64,000 nucleotides of DNA from Catellatospora sp. TT07R-123 (lineage in GTDB: Bacteria > Actinomycetota > Actinomycetes > Mycobacteriales > Micromonosporaceae): positions 3,162,001 through 3,226,000 of the forward strand of contig NZ_BNEM01000002.1 in NCBI RefSeq assembly GCF_018327705.1. Reading direction: 5' to 3'. This document shows, one piece after another, positions 16,253 through 25,350 of this stretch (within the stretch, counting starts at the first letter, position 1; every line of letters begins with the position of its first letter). Made by a program: the position numbers and the translations under genes. The notes below the pieces were generated by a model that saw only the letters and a list, made by a program, of their open reading frames with translations, searched no databases and was not told the DNA's origin.

Positions 16253-17353
16253 ATGCCCCGCGTGACTGACCTCGGTATCACCATCGGTTCCCTGCCCAGC
16301 GGCCCCAGCCGCTCCATCGTCGACGTGCCCGGCGTCGGCGTCGGCCACGCCACCGTCTGGCGCGACGAGCAGCCGCCACCGCTGGGGCGCGGCGCGGCGC
16401 GCACCGGGGTGACCGTCATCGACCTCGGCGGCAGCGGCTTCCACGCCCCGATCCCGGCGGGCGGCTCGGTGCTCAACGGCGCGGGCGAATGTACCGGCCT
16501 GCTGTCCGCGCAGGAATGGGGGCTGGTCGAGAGCCCGATCTTCCTCACCTCCACCATGCAACTCGGCCGCGTGTACGACGCCGCCTGCGAACTGCTGATG
16601 GCCGAGGAACCCGCGATCGGCGACGACGACGTGATCATCCCCGTGGTCGCCGAGTGCGACGACAGCTTCCTCAGCGAGTCACGCCGCATGCAGGTCACCC
16701 GCGACGACGTCGCCGCCGCGCTGGCCGCCGCCCGCGCCGGTGCGGCCGCCGCCGACGCCGACCGGGCCGCCGGGCGCGTCCCGCAGCCGCCCGCCGAGGG
16801 CGCGGTCGGCTCCGGCACCGGCATGAGCTGCCTGGGCTTCAAGGGCGGCATCGGCACCGCGTCCCGGGTCGTGCCCAGCGGCCACACCGTCGGCGTGCTG
16901 GCGATGACGAACTTCGGCGAGCGCGAGCGGCTGACGGTGGCGGGCGTACCGGCCGGACGGCTGCTGCCCGGGGCCGCCGCCCCGACCGCGCCCCCGGCCG
17001 GGTCCTGCGTCGTCGTGATCGTCACCGACGCGCCGATCGACCCCGCCGGCTGCCGGCGGCTGGCGGCCCGCGCCGGGCTCGGCCTGGCCCGTACCGGCTC
17101 CACCGCCCACCACGCCAGCGGCGAGATCTTCCTCGCCCTGGCCACCGGGCTGCGGGCACCGCGCGGCGGCCTGAGCGAGCGGACGGCCCTGCAGGGCCGG
17201 GCACTGGATCCGTACTTCGCGGCCGTCGTCGAGGCCACGGAGGAGAGCGTCCTGAACAGCCTGCTCAACGCCCCGACGGTCACCGGCCGCAACGGCAACA
17301 CCTCCGAAGGCCTCCCGATCGACCAGCTCACCCCCCTCCTCCACCACCCCTGA
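16253..17353 (+). CDS. P1-family (DmpA/BapA-type) N-terminal-nucleophile aminopeptidase
   Basis: A 366-residue proenzyme of the DmpA family (peptidase clan with beta-peptidyl and L/D-aminopeptidase members). These self-cleave before a Ser that becomes the N-terminal nucleophile. Here Ser251 in PPAGSCVVVIVTDAPI aligns with the DmpA/BapA cleavage site (Ser250), so processing between Gly250 and Ser251 is expected. Other family signatures: GSVLNGAGECTGL near residue 75, GSGTGMSCLGFKGGIGTASR and MTNFGERERL. No signal peptide, so cytoplasmic. It is divergent from the amidohydrolase and followed by a C-rich 3' region. Likely trims N-terminal residues from short or unusual peptides. Confidence 0.93.
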   Translation: MPRVTDLGITIGSLPSGPSRSIVDVPGVGVGHATVWRDEQPPPLGRGAARTGVTVIDLGGSGFHAPIPAGGSVLNGAGECTGLLSAQEWGLVESPIFLTSTMQLGRVYDAACELLMAEEPAIGDDDVIIPVVAECDDSFLSESRRMQVTRDDVAAALAAARAGAAAADADRAAGRVPQPPAEGAVGSGTGMSCLGFKGGIGTASRVVPSGHTVGVLAMTNFGERERLTVAGVPAGRLLPGAAAPTAPPAGSCVVVIVTDAPIDPAGCRRLAARAGLGLARTGSTAHHASGEIFLALATGLRAPRGGLSERTALQGRALDPYFAAVVEATEESVLNSLLNAPTVTGRNGNTSEGLPIDQLTPLLHHP

Positions 17354-17468
17354 CCCCACACCGCCCCACACCACACCGCCCCACCCAGCTCCGCCGCGTC
17401 CCACCCCGCCCTCCCCCGCCCTGCCCCGCCCCGCCCTGCCCTGCCCTGCCCCTGCGCCGCCCCGCCCC
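17354..17468 (+). other. C-rich, G-poor 3' tract after the aminopeptidase
   Basis: About 115 bases made almost only of C with scattered A, T and G (repeated CCCCACACCGCC and CCCTGCC blocks), directly after the stop codon and before hairpin family B copy 1. The composition is that of a Rho-utilisation (rut) region in the plus-strand transcript. No coding potential is seen. Confidence 0.5.
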
Positions 17469-17478
17469 GTCTTTTATT

Positions 17479-17537
17479 GACGCTGGCCTATTACGTGGAC
17501 TTTGACCTTGCCTCAGTCGACGTAATAGGCCAGCGTC
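17479..17537. repeat. Dispersed inverted repeat, family B, copy 1
   Basis: Perfect 18-bp arms GACGCTGGCCTATTACGT (17479-17496) and reverse complement (17520-17537), 23-nt loop. Related to 21263-21347 and 57703-57761. AT-richer than surrounding DNA. Lies 3' of the aminopeptidase. Confidence 0.85.
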
Positions 17538-17555
17538 TACATTGGCGCCGTGGGT

Positions 17556-17616
17556 GATCGCCGTCTGCGGTCGCATGGTGCGGATGCAGCGCATGTTTCG
17601 ACCGCAGACGGCGATC
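17556..17616. repeat. Second hairpin next to family B copy 1
   Basis: Perfect 18-bp arms GATCGCCGTCTGCGGTCG (17556-17573) and reverse complement (17599-17616) with a 25-nt loop that has its own GCATG direct pair. Unrelated in sequence to families A and B. Two long hairpins within 140 bp precede the GH13 promoter. Confidence 0.75.
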
Positions 17617-17708
17617 TCCACGCGACCCACCCGCGGCAGCGCCCCACGCGGCAGCGCCAAGCGGTAGCGCGCCCGAGCGGCAGCCGGGTAGCGTCTCCGA
17701 TCACGACT

Positions 17709-17786
17709 GGAAAGCGCTTTCCGCAACCATTGACCCAGCCCAGACCCGCCTAGTAAGGTTCGAATCCGATACAGAAAGCGGTTTCC
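17709..17786. promoter_or_regulatory. LacI-type operators upstream of the GH13 glucosidase
   Basis: GGAAAGCGCTTTCC (17709-17722) is a perfect 14-bp palindrome, and GAAAGCGGTTTCC (17774-17786) is a near copy. Both fit LacI/GalR-family operators with a central CG. They lie 35-112 bp before the glucosidase ATG, bracketing the likely promoter. No LacI gene is adjacent, so the regulator is elsewhere. Confidence 0.75.
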
Positions 17787-17820
17787 ATGCCGTTTCCGTA
17801 CGCCGAACTCCGGAGACCCC

Positions 17821-19449
17821 ATGAGCAGGCACTCCCGACCGTGGTGGCGCGACGCCGTCATCTACCAGGTCTACCCGCGCAGCTTCGCCGACGGGGACGG
17901 CGACGGGATCGGTGACGTCAACGGCCTGCGCGACCGCCTCCCCTACCTGCGTGACCTCGGCATCGACGCGATCTGGCTCAGCCCCTGGTACGTCTCCCCC
18001 ATGGCCGACGCCGGCTACGACGTCGCCGACTACCGCGACATCGACCCGCGGTTCGGCTCCCTGGCCCACGCCGAGGCGTTCCTCGCCGAGGCGCACGCCC
18101 TGGATCTGCGCGTCATCGTCGACATCGTGCCCAACCACTGCTCCGACCGGCACCCGGCGTTCGCGGCGGCACTGGCGGCCGCGCCCGGCGCCCCGGAGCG
18201 GGACCTGTTCTGGTTCCGGCCCGGCCGGGGCGAGCACGGCGACCAGCCGCCCAACGACTGGCGCTCGCACTTCGGCGGCCCGGCCTGGACGCGGGTCGAC
18301 GACGGCGACTGGTACCTGCACATGTTCGCCCCCGAGCAGCCCGACTGGAACTGGGACCACCCCGCGGTGCGCGCCGACTTCGAGACCACGCTGCGGTTCT
18401 GGCTCGACCGGGGCGTGGACGGTTTCCGCATCGACGTCGCCGACCACCTGGTCAAGGACCCGGCGCTGCCCGACCAGTCCACTCTCGACCCCGCCGCGAT
18501 CCGGCCGTGGCGCGACCAGGACGGGGTGCACGAGATCTTCCGGAGCTGGCGCGCCATCGCCGACACGTACCCCCAGCAGGCGGTGTTCGTCGGTGAGCTC
18601 TGGGAACCGAACGCCGACCGGTTCACCCGCTACCTGCGCCCCGACGAGCTGCACACCGGGTTCAACTTCGCGTTCCTGGCCTGCCCCTGGGACGCGCTGG
18701 CGTTCCGGGCGGTGATCGACGAGACGCTGGGCACGCACGCGCTGGTCGGTGCGCCGGCGACGTGGGTGCTGTCCAACCACGATGTCGTACGCCACGTGAC
18801 GCGCTACGGCCGCGCCGACACCTCGCACAGCTTCGCCCCCGACGCGATGACGCAGACCGCCGACCTGGCCCTGGGCACCCGGCGGGCGCGGGCGGCGGCG
18901 CTGCTCAGCCTCGCCCTGCCCGGCAGCGCGTACGTCTACCAGGGCGAGGAGCTGGGTCTGCCCGAGGTCCAGGACATTGCGGCCGAGCTGTTGCAGGACC
19001 CGCGCTGGCTGCGGTCGGGCTTCACCGACCGGGGCCGCGACGGCTGCCGGGTGCCGCTGCCCTGGTCGGGCACTGCCAAGCCGTACGGCTTCAGCCCCGA
19101 CTGGGCCACCGCCGACCCGTGGCTGCCGCAGCCGGAGGCGTGGGCGGCGCTGAGCGCGCAGGCCCAGGCGGGCAGCCGCCCGTCCATGCTGGAGCTGTAC
19201 CGGCGCGCCCTGCACCTGCGGCGCACCGAGCCCGACCTCGGCGACGGCACCCTCACCTGGCTCGACGGCGCGGGCCCGGCCGCCCACGGCGTGCTGTACT
19301 TCCGGCGCGGCGACGGCTTCGCCTGCCTGGTCAACCTGTCCGCCGAGCCGGTGCCGCTGCCGCCGCACGGCTACCTGCTGCTGGCCAGCGACCCGCTACA
19401 GGAGCTCAAGGTCGCCCCGGACAGCGCGGTCTGGCTGCGGCTGGTCTGA
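17821..19449 (+). CDS. GH13 alpha-glucosidase / oligo-1,6-glucosidase-like
   Basis: A 542-residue cytoplasmic GH13 enzyme that hydrolyses alpha-glucosidic bonds of maltose-type or isomaltose-type oligosaccharides. The N-terminus WWRDAVIYQVYPRSFADGDG is typical of the subfamily. Catalytic residues: nucleophile Asp205 in GFRIDVADHL, acid/base Glu259 in VGELWEPN and Asp321 in LSNHDVVRH. A C-terminal beta domain with YLLLASDP ends it. Length is usual. The ATG at 17821 has CGGAG upstream. It is a monocistron controlled by two LacI-type operators and followed by a hairpin at 19488-19529. Sugar transport must come from elsewhere. Confidence 0.93.
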   Translation: MSRHSRPWWRDAVIYQVYPRSFADGDGDGIGDVNGLRDRLPYLRDLGIDAIWLSPWYVSPMADAGYDVADYRDIDPRFGSLAHAEAFLAEAHALDLRVIVDIVPNHCSDRHPAFAAALAAAPGAPERDLFWFRPGRGEHGDQPPNDWRSHFGGPAWTRVDDGDWYLHMFAPEQPDWNWDHPAVRADFETTLRFWLDRGVDGFRIDVADHLVKDPALPDQSTLDPAAIRPWRDQDGVHEIFRSWRAIADTYPQQAVFVGELWEPNADRFTRYLRPDELHTGFNFAFLACPWDALAFRAVIDETLGTHALVGAPATWVLSNHDVVRHVTRYGRADTSHSFAPDAMTQTADLALGTRRARAAALLSLALPGSAYVYQGEELGLPEVQDIAAELLQDPRWLRSGFTDRGRDGCRVPLPWSGTAKPYGFSPDWATADPWLPQPEAWAALSAQAQAGSRPSMLELYRRALHLRRTEPDLGDGTLTWLDGAGPAAHGVLYFRRGDGFACLVNLSAEPVPLPPHGYLLLASDPLQELKVAPDSAVWLRLV

Positions 19450-19483
19450 GCGGCCCGACACCGCGGACGACCCCCCGCAGTGA

Positions 19484-20650
<1,167 letters not shown>

Positions 20651-20669
20651 TCCGGCCTGTGTGGATCGT

Positions 20670-20701
20670 GTGAAGGGCCGGTGCACGCACCGGCCCTTCA
20701 C
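20670..20701 (+). terminator. asd terminator
   Basis: Perfect 15-bp stem GTGAAGGGCCGGTGC with only a 2-nt apex, 19 bp past the asd stop. The strongest short hairpin in this part of the window. Confidence 0.85.
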
Positions 20702-20726
20702 GGCATCCGGGTGGTTGCATGAACCT

Positions 20727-21194
20727 GTGCGTGACTTCTTCCGCGTATCGCGACGGCTGAGCCTGCGGGCGGCGGCCGCCTGGACCGCACTGCTGATCTT
20801 CACCGGCGGCTGCGCGTGCTGCTGCGGCTCGATCGGGCCGATCGGCTTCGCCCCCGACCTCGAACCCGTGGACCTGGTGGACACCTGGACCGGCGAGAGC
20901 GGGGCCCGGCTGGTGCTGCACTCGGACGGCACCTTCGACGCCGACCGCCTGCACGGATGCGCCGACAACGACAACAGCCGCTACCACGGCCACGACATGG
21001 CCGACCTGCCCGACGGCGGCACGGGGCGGTGGACGCTGGGGCCGCCGGAGCGGCTGGACCCGTACCAGGACCTGTGGCTGGAGTTCGACAGCGGGGCGGG
21101 CTGGGGCTGGCAGGCGGGCGACGACGAGATCGTGGTGCTGCTGGGCGACCCGGACGTCCAGGACGTCTGCTTCTTCGAGCGCAGCACCTCCTGA
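20727..21194 (+). CDS. Small secreted or lipoprotein of unknown function
   Basis: A ~155-residue protein starting at GTG 20727 (VRDFFRVSRRLSLR). A basic N-terminus and hydrophobic stretch WTALLIFTGGCACCCGS form an export signal, and the cysteine cluster looks like an imperfect lipobox. The mature part is acidic with tryptophans (TGRWTLGPPERL, GWGWQAGDDEIVVLLGDPD) and three further cysteines. I recognise no family. It lies between the asd terminator and a convergent hairpin of family B and appears to be a single-gene unit. The start is uncertain because no good ribosome site is visible. Confidence 0.6.
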   Translation: MRDFFRVSRRLSLRAAAAWTALLIFTGGCACCCGSIGPIGFAPDLEPVDLVDTWTGESGARLVLHSDGTFDADRLHGCADNDNSRYHGHDMADLPDGGTGRWTLGPPERLDPYQDLWLEFDSGAGWGWQAGDDEIVVLLGDPDVQDVCFFERSTS

Positions 21195-21262
21195 CTGGCC
21201 CGACCCGACCCCGCCCCCCGACCCCCATCACTCACGGCGACCGCCCCCACCTCCGCCCAGCT

Positions 21263-21347
21263 CCCGTTTTTCATAAACGTTGGCCTATCTCATCGACTCC
21301 AGCGAGATCGAACTCGACGACATAGGCCAACGTTTATGAAAAACGGG
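21263..21347. repeat. Dispersed inverted repeat, family B, copy 2 (26-bp perfect arms)
   Basis: Arms 21263-21288 and 21322-21347 are perfect 26-bp inverted repeats including AAACGTTGGCCTAT, with a 33-nt loop that can pair further. It lies between convergent genes: the left flank is C-rich and G-poor, the right flank G-rich, so both converging transcripts read as C-rich before reaching the hairpin. Likely a bidirectional terminator. Confidence 0.88.
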
Positions 21348-21417
21348 CGGGCGGCGGGCGTGGTGGCGGGGTCGGGGCGGGATCAGGCGGGGTCTGGGCG
21401 GGGTGGGACAGGGCAGG

Positions 21418-22503
21418 TCAAGCGGTGGGGCCGGTCGGGGTGCCGTTCGCGGCGGCGGCGATGCCGTCGCCCACGTGGGGCAGCAGGCAGGCCGCCTGGT
21501 GGCCGCCGTGCAGCGGCAGCACCGGCAGTGCCTCGCCCGCGCAGCGCGCCGCGATCCCGGCCCGCTGGGCAGTGCCGTCGGCCACCGCGGGGCAGCGCGG
21601 ATGGAACCGGCACCCGGCCGGTATCCGCGACGGGTCCGGCGACTCCCCCGCCAGCACGATCGGCTCCCGCCCCGCCTCCGGCAGCACCGAGATCAGCGCC
21701 GACGTGTACGGATGCTTCGGCACCGCCAGCACCTGCTCGGTCCGCCCCACCTCGACGATGCGCCCGAGGTACATCACCGCGAGCCGGTCGGCGATGTTCC
21801 ACGCCAGCCCGAGGTCATGCGTCACGACCAGCACCGACAGGCCCAGCTCGTCGCGCAGGGACAGCAGCAGGGCCAGGATCTCGCCGCGCACCGAGGCGTC
21901 CAGCGACGCGACCGGCTCGTCCGCGATGATCAGCTCCGGTTCGAGCACCAGCGCACCCGCGATCACGACCCGCTGACGCTGCCCGCCGGACAGCTCGTGC
22001 GGGTACCGCCCGAAGAATCGCTCCGCCGGGCGCAGCCCCGCCTGCGAGAGCGCTCGGGCGACCAGTGCCTTCTCGTCGCCGGGCACCTTGTGGATGCGCA
22101 GGCCCTCGGCGACGGCCTCGTACACGGTGCGGCGCGGGTTGAGGGCGCCGGTCGGGTCCTGGAGCACCAGCTGCACCCGGCGGCGCAGCGCCTTGAGCCC
22201 GGCCGAGCGGTAGTCCAGCGGCCGGCCGTGGTGCAGCACCTGGCCCGCGTACGGCCGCTGGAGCCCCAGCAGCGCGCGGGCCAGCGTGGTCTTGCCGCTG
22301 CCGGACTCCCCGGCCAGGGCCACGATCTCGCCCCGGTCGACCGACAGCTCGACCCCGTCGACGGCCCGGATCGGCGGCACCCCCTTGACCGGCGCCCCGA
22401 ACCCGACCTTCAGCCCTCGCGCCTCGATCACCGGATGCACCGAGAACCGGTCCGCGCCGGCGGCTCCGGCCGCCGCCCCGGGCCGTGCGACCTGCTCACT
22501 CAT
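21418..22503 (-). CDS. Oligopeptide ABC transporter ATPase, DppF/OppF type
   Basis: A 361-residue ATPase, last gene of the five-gene peptide-uptake operon. Walker A GESGSGKTT, signature LSGGQRQR, Walker B LIIADEPVASLD and the C-terminal oligopeptide-transporter domain with CRFHPRCP are present. The C-terminal tail after the second Cys cluster is low-complexity. ATG at 22503 overlaps the upstream ATPase stop by four bases (ATGA), with GGGAGG inside the preceding gene, so the two are translationally coupled. It pairs with the DppD-type ATPase to energise the permease. Confidence 0.93.
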   Translation of the reverse strand: MSEQVARPGAAAGAAGADRFSVHPVIEARGLKVGFGAPVKGVPPIRAVDGVELSVDRGEIVALAGESGSGKTTLARALLGLQRPYAGQVLHHGRPLDYRSAGLKALRRRVQLVLQDPTGALNPRRTVYEAVAEGLRIHKVPGDEKALVARALSQAGLRPAERFFGRYPHELSGGQRQRVVIAGALVLEPELIIADEPVASLDASVRGEILALLLSLRDELGLSVLVVTHDLGLAWNIADRLAVMYLGRIVEVGRTEQVLAVPKHPYTSALISVLPEAGREPIVLAGESPDPSRIPAGCRFHPRCPAVADGTAQRAGIAARCAGEALPVLPLHGGHQAACLLPHVGDGIAAAANGTPTGPTA

Positions 22504-23471
22504 GACGGACCTCCCACGTGGACGCAGGCGGCGCTGCGGGCGTCGTCGACGCGGCGCAGCGCGATGTCGTGCTCGGCGCATTCGCCCAGCGCCACCGGGC
22601 AGCGCGGCGCGAAGGCGCAGCCGCCGTCGAGGTCGCGCGGGTCGGGCGGGTCGCCGGGCAGCCCGCGCGGGGCGCGGCGGGAGGCCGGGTCGCCGATGAC
22701 CGGGAACGCCGCCGCCAGCGCCCGCGCGTACGGGTGCGCGGCGGCGGCGAACAGCTCGTGGCCGGGACCGTGCTCGACCACGCGGCCGGCGTACATGACG
22801 GCGACGCGGTGGCAGGTGGAGGCGAGCACCGACAGGTCGTGGCTGATCAGGATCAGGCCCAGTCCCCGCTCCCGGACCAGGTCCGTGAGCAGCGTCAGCA
22901 CCTGGGCCTGCACCATCACGTCCAGCGCGGTGGTCGGCTCGTCGGCGATGATGAGCCGCGGCTCGCAGGCCAGCGCCATCGCGATCATGACGCGCTGCTT
23001 CTGCCCGCCGGACAGCTCGTGCGGGTAGGAGTCGGCCCGCCACGCGGGCACCCCGACCTGTTCCAGCAGGTCGGCGACCCGGGCGGCCGCCGTACGGGCC
23101 GAGGTCCTCGGCGCGTGCAGCAGGATCGGTTCGGCGATCTGGCGGCCGACGGTGCGCACCGGGTTGAGGGCGTGCATCGCGCCCTGGAACACGATCGAGG
23201 CGTCGTTCCAGCGTACGGCGCGCAGCTGGCCCCAGCTCATGGTGAGCACGTCGGCGCCGTCGAGTGCGATCCGCCCGGACACCTCGGCGGTGCCCGGCAG
23301 CAGCCGCAGGATCGCCCCGGCCAGGGTCGACTTGCCGCAGCCGGACTCCCCGGCCAGGCCGAGCGTCTGCCCGGCGTCCAGGGACAGGTCCACGCCGCGC
23401 ACGGCGGGGACTCCGACGCCGCGGTCGCGGTAGGACACCCGCAGATCCGATATCTCCAGCAGGGGTGCCAT
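22500..23471 (-). CDS. Oligopeptide ABC transporter ATPase, DppD/OppD type
   Basis: A 323-residue ATPase of the peptide operon. Walker A GESGCGKST, Q-loop FQGAMHALNPVRTV, signature LSGGQKQR, Walker B LIIADEPTTALD and the C-terminal CAFAPRCPVALGEC motif place it in the OppD/DppD family. Starts at ATG 23471, overlapping the permease stop by one base. Together with the downstream OppF-type subunit it forms the cytoplasmic heterodimer. Confidence 0.93.
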   Translation of the reverse strand: MAPLLEISDLRVSYRDRGVGVPAVRGVDLSLDAGQTLGLAGESGCGKSTLAGAILRLLPGTAEVSGRIALDGADVLTMSWGQLRAVRWNDASIVFQGAMHALNPVRTVGRQIAEPILLHAPRTSARTAAARVADLLEQVGVPAWRADSYPHELSGGQKQRVMIAMALACEPRLIIADEPTTALDVMVQAQVLTLLTDLVRERGLGLILISHDLSVLASTCHRVAVMYAGRVVEHGPGHELFAAAAHPYARALAAAFPVIGDPASRRAPRGLPGDPPDPRDLDGGCAFAPRCPVALGECAEHDIALRRVDDARSAACVHVGGPS

Positions 23472-24340
23472 CACATCTCCAGCCGTGGGTCGAGGATGCG
23501 CTCCAGCGCCCGGCCGCACATGTTGAACGCGCGGACCACCAGCACCACCGACAGGCCGGGGGCGAGCACCCACCACCAGGCGTCGAGGTCGATCGCGCCG
23601 AGGTCGTACGCCTGCTCCAGGATGCGGCCCCAGGAGACCCGCAGCGGGTCGCCGAGGCCGAGGAACGACAGCGTGGTCTCGGCGATGATCGCGACGGAGA
23701 CGGTCAGCGTGGTGTTGGCCAGCACCAGCGGCATCACGTTGGGCAGCACGTGCCGGGTCATCTGGTGCCAGTGGCCGCCGCCCAGGGCGCGGGCCCGTTC
23801 CAGGTACGGCCGCGCCTCGATGGCCATGGTCTGCGCCCGCACCAGCCGGGCGGTGCCGGACCACGACGTCACGCCGATCACGATGACCACGGCGACGAGC
23901 TTGGGCACCGCCGGCGGGAACACCGTGGCCAGCACGATCGCCAGCGGCAGGTACGGGATGACCAGGAACCACTCGGTGAGCCGGTTGAGCGTGCCGCCGA
24001 GCAGGCCGCTGAAATGGCCGGAGGTGATGCCGACCAGGGTGCCCAGCACCATCGAGATCACCGTGGCGGCCAGCCCGACCAGCAGCGTGATCTGGCTGCC
24101 GTGGACGACCATGGTGAGCACCGAGCGGCCCGCGTTGTCGGTGCCGAGCGGGAACGCCCAGCTCGGCGGTTGGAGCGGGCGGCCGGGCGCCTTGGTGATC
24201 TCCAGGCCGACCGGGTCGGCCAGCAGGTCCGCGAAGATCGCGACCAGCGCGAACAGCACCAGCACGATCAGGCCGGACCGGCCCTCGCGGTCGCGCAGGA
24301 AGCGCCGCCAGGTCGGGACACGCAGGGCAGTGATCGTCAT
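23471..24340 (-). CDS. Oligopeptide ABC transporter permease, DppC/OppC type
   Basis: A 289-residue membrane protein with the OppC N-terminal helix, a conserved FPLGTDNAGRSVLTMVVHG loop and five further helices. The ATPase-contact EAA-like loop is ARALGGGHWHQMTRHVLPN. Starts at ATG 24340, overlapping the DppB-type gene by four bases. It forms the channel with that partner. Confidence 0.92.
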   Translation of the reverse strand: MTITALRVPTWRRFLRDREGRSGLIVLVLFALVAIFADLLADPVGLEITKAPGRPLQPPSWAFPLGTDNAGRSVLTMVVHGSQITLLVGLAATVISMVLGTLVGITSGHFSGLLGGTLNRLTEWFLVIPYLPLAIVLATVFPPAVPKLVAVVIVIGVTSWSGTARLVRAQTMAIEARPYLERARALGGGHWHQMTRHVLPNVMPLVLANTTLTVSVAIIAETTLSFLGLGDPLRVSWGRILEQAYDLGAIDLDAWWWVLAPGLSVVLVVRAFNMCGRALERILDPRLEM

Positions 24341-25350
24341 GACGCACGCACCCGGGGGTCCAGCACCGGCATGAGCAGGTCGGCGACGAGGTTCATGACG
24401 ATCACTCCGGCCGAGAAGAACAGGAACAGGCCCTGCAGCAGCGGGATGTCCGGTCCGCGCAGCGCGTCGAAGGTCAGCAGGCCCAGCCCCGGCCAGGAGA
24501 ACACCGTCTCCACCGTGATCGCCCCGGCCACCACGAAGCCCATGCTGAGGAAGAACAGGGTCATCGACGGCAGCAGCGCGTTGGGCAGCGCGTGGCGCCG
24601 CATCACCAGGTCGTCGCGCAGGCCCTTGGCCCGCGCCGTGGCCAGGTAGTCGGCGCGCCGCTCGTCCAGCATCGACGACCGCATGATCAGGGAGTACTCG
24701 GCGACGTAGACGACGGTGAGGACGGTGACCGGCAGCACCATGTGCCACAGGGTGTCCACGACGGCGGGCAGGGTGGTGCGCGGGTCGCTCATGCCCCGGG
24801 CCGGGAAGACGCCGTACTTGTTGAGCAGCACCAGCAGCACCAGGCCGAGCAGCCACTCCGGCACCGAGTAGAAGGTGACGGCGAGGCTGGAGGCGACCCG
24901 GTCGAACCGGCTGCCGTGGCGCCAGCCGCTGCGCGCGCCCAGCCATACGCCGATCCCGGCGGCCAGGACCAGCGCGGTGCCCGACAGCAGGACGGTCGGC
25001 AGGATGCGCTCGCCGATCACGTCGACGACCTTGGCGTGCTGGCTGAACGAGACGCCCAGATCGCCCTGGAGCAGCGCGCGCAGGTACTTGCCGAACGCCG
25101 TGTACCACGGGTCGGTGAGCCCGAGCCGGTCGCGCAGTTCCCGCAGCGCCTCGGGGTCGGCGTTGCGCCCGCGCGGGGCGAACGCCTTGGCCGGGTCGCC
25201 GGGCAGCACCCGGAACAGGAAGAAGTTGACGACCGTGACGAACAGCAGCATGGCCAGCGCCGAGAGCAGCTTGCGCAGGACGTACCCGGCGGAGAGGGTC
25301 CGGCGGGGCCGGTGCGTCGCCGCACCGGCCCCGTCGCCGACGCCGCTCAC
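24337..25350 (-). CDS. Oligopeptide ABC transporter permease, DppB/OppB type
   Basis: A 337-residue permease with the OppB signature FFLFRVLPGDPAKAFAPRG after helix 1, LGVSFSQHAKVVDVIGERI and the coupling loop YLATARAKGLRDDLVMRRHA. Starts at GTG 25350, sharing GTGA with the stop of the binding-protein gene, so translation is coupled to it. The frame is open far upstream, but that region belongs to the binding protein in another frame. Confidence 0.92.
   Translation of the reverse strand: MSGVGDGAGAATHRPRRTLSAGYVLRKLLSALAMLLFVTVVNFFLFRVLPGDPAKAFAPRGRNADPEALRELRDRLGLTDPWYTAFGKYLRALLQGDLGVSFSQHAKVVDVIGERILPTVLLSGTALVLAAGIGVWLGARSGWRHGSRFDRVASSLAVTFYSVPEWLLGLVLLVLLNKYGVFPARGMSDPRTTLPAVVDTLWHMVLPVTVLTVVYVAEYSLIMRSSMLDERRADYLATARAKGLRDDLVMRRHALPNALLPSMTLFFLSMGFVVAGAITVETVFSWPGLGLLTFDALRGPDIPLLQGLFLFFSAGVIVMNLVADLLMPVLDPRVRAS

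Noticed and set aside
17755-17770. GGTTCGAATCC resembling the T-loop of a tRNA
   Set aside because: No acceptor stem, anticodon arm or D-arm can be drawn around it, and it lies in the GH13 promoter between two LacI-type operators.
17821-19449. Assigning the LacI gene at 30816 as regulator of the GH13 gene
   Set aside because: That regulator is 11 kb away and divergent from a hexosaminidase with its own sites. Shared LacI-type consensus alone cannot link them.
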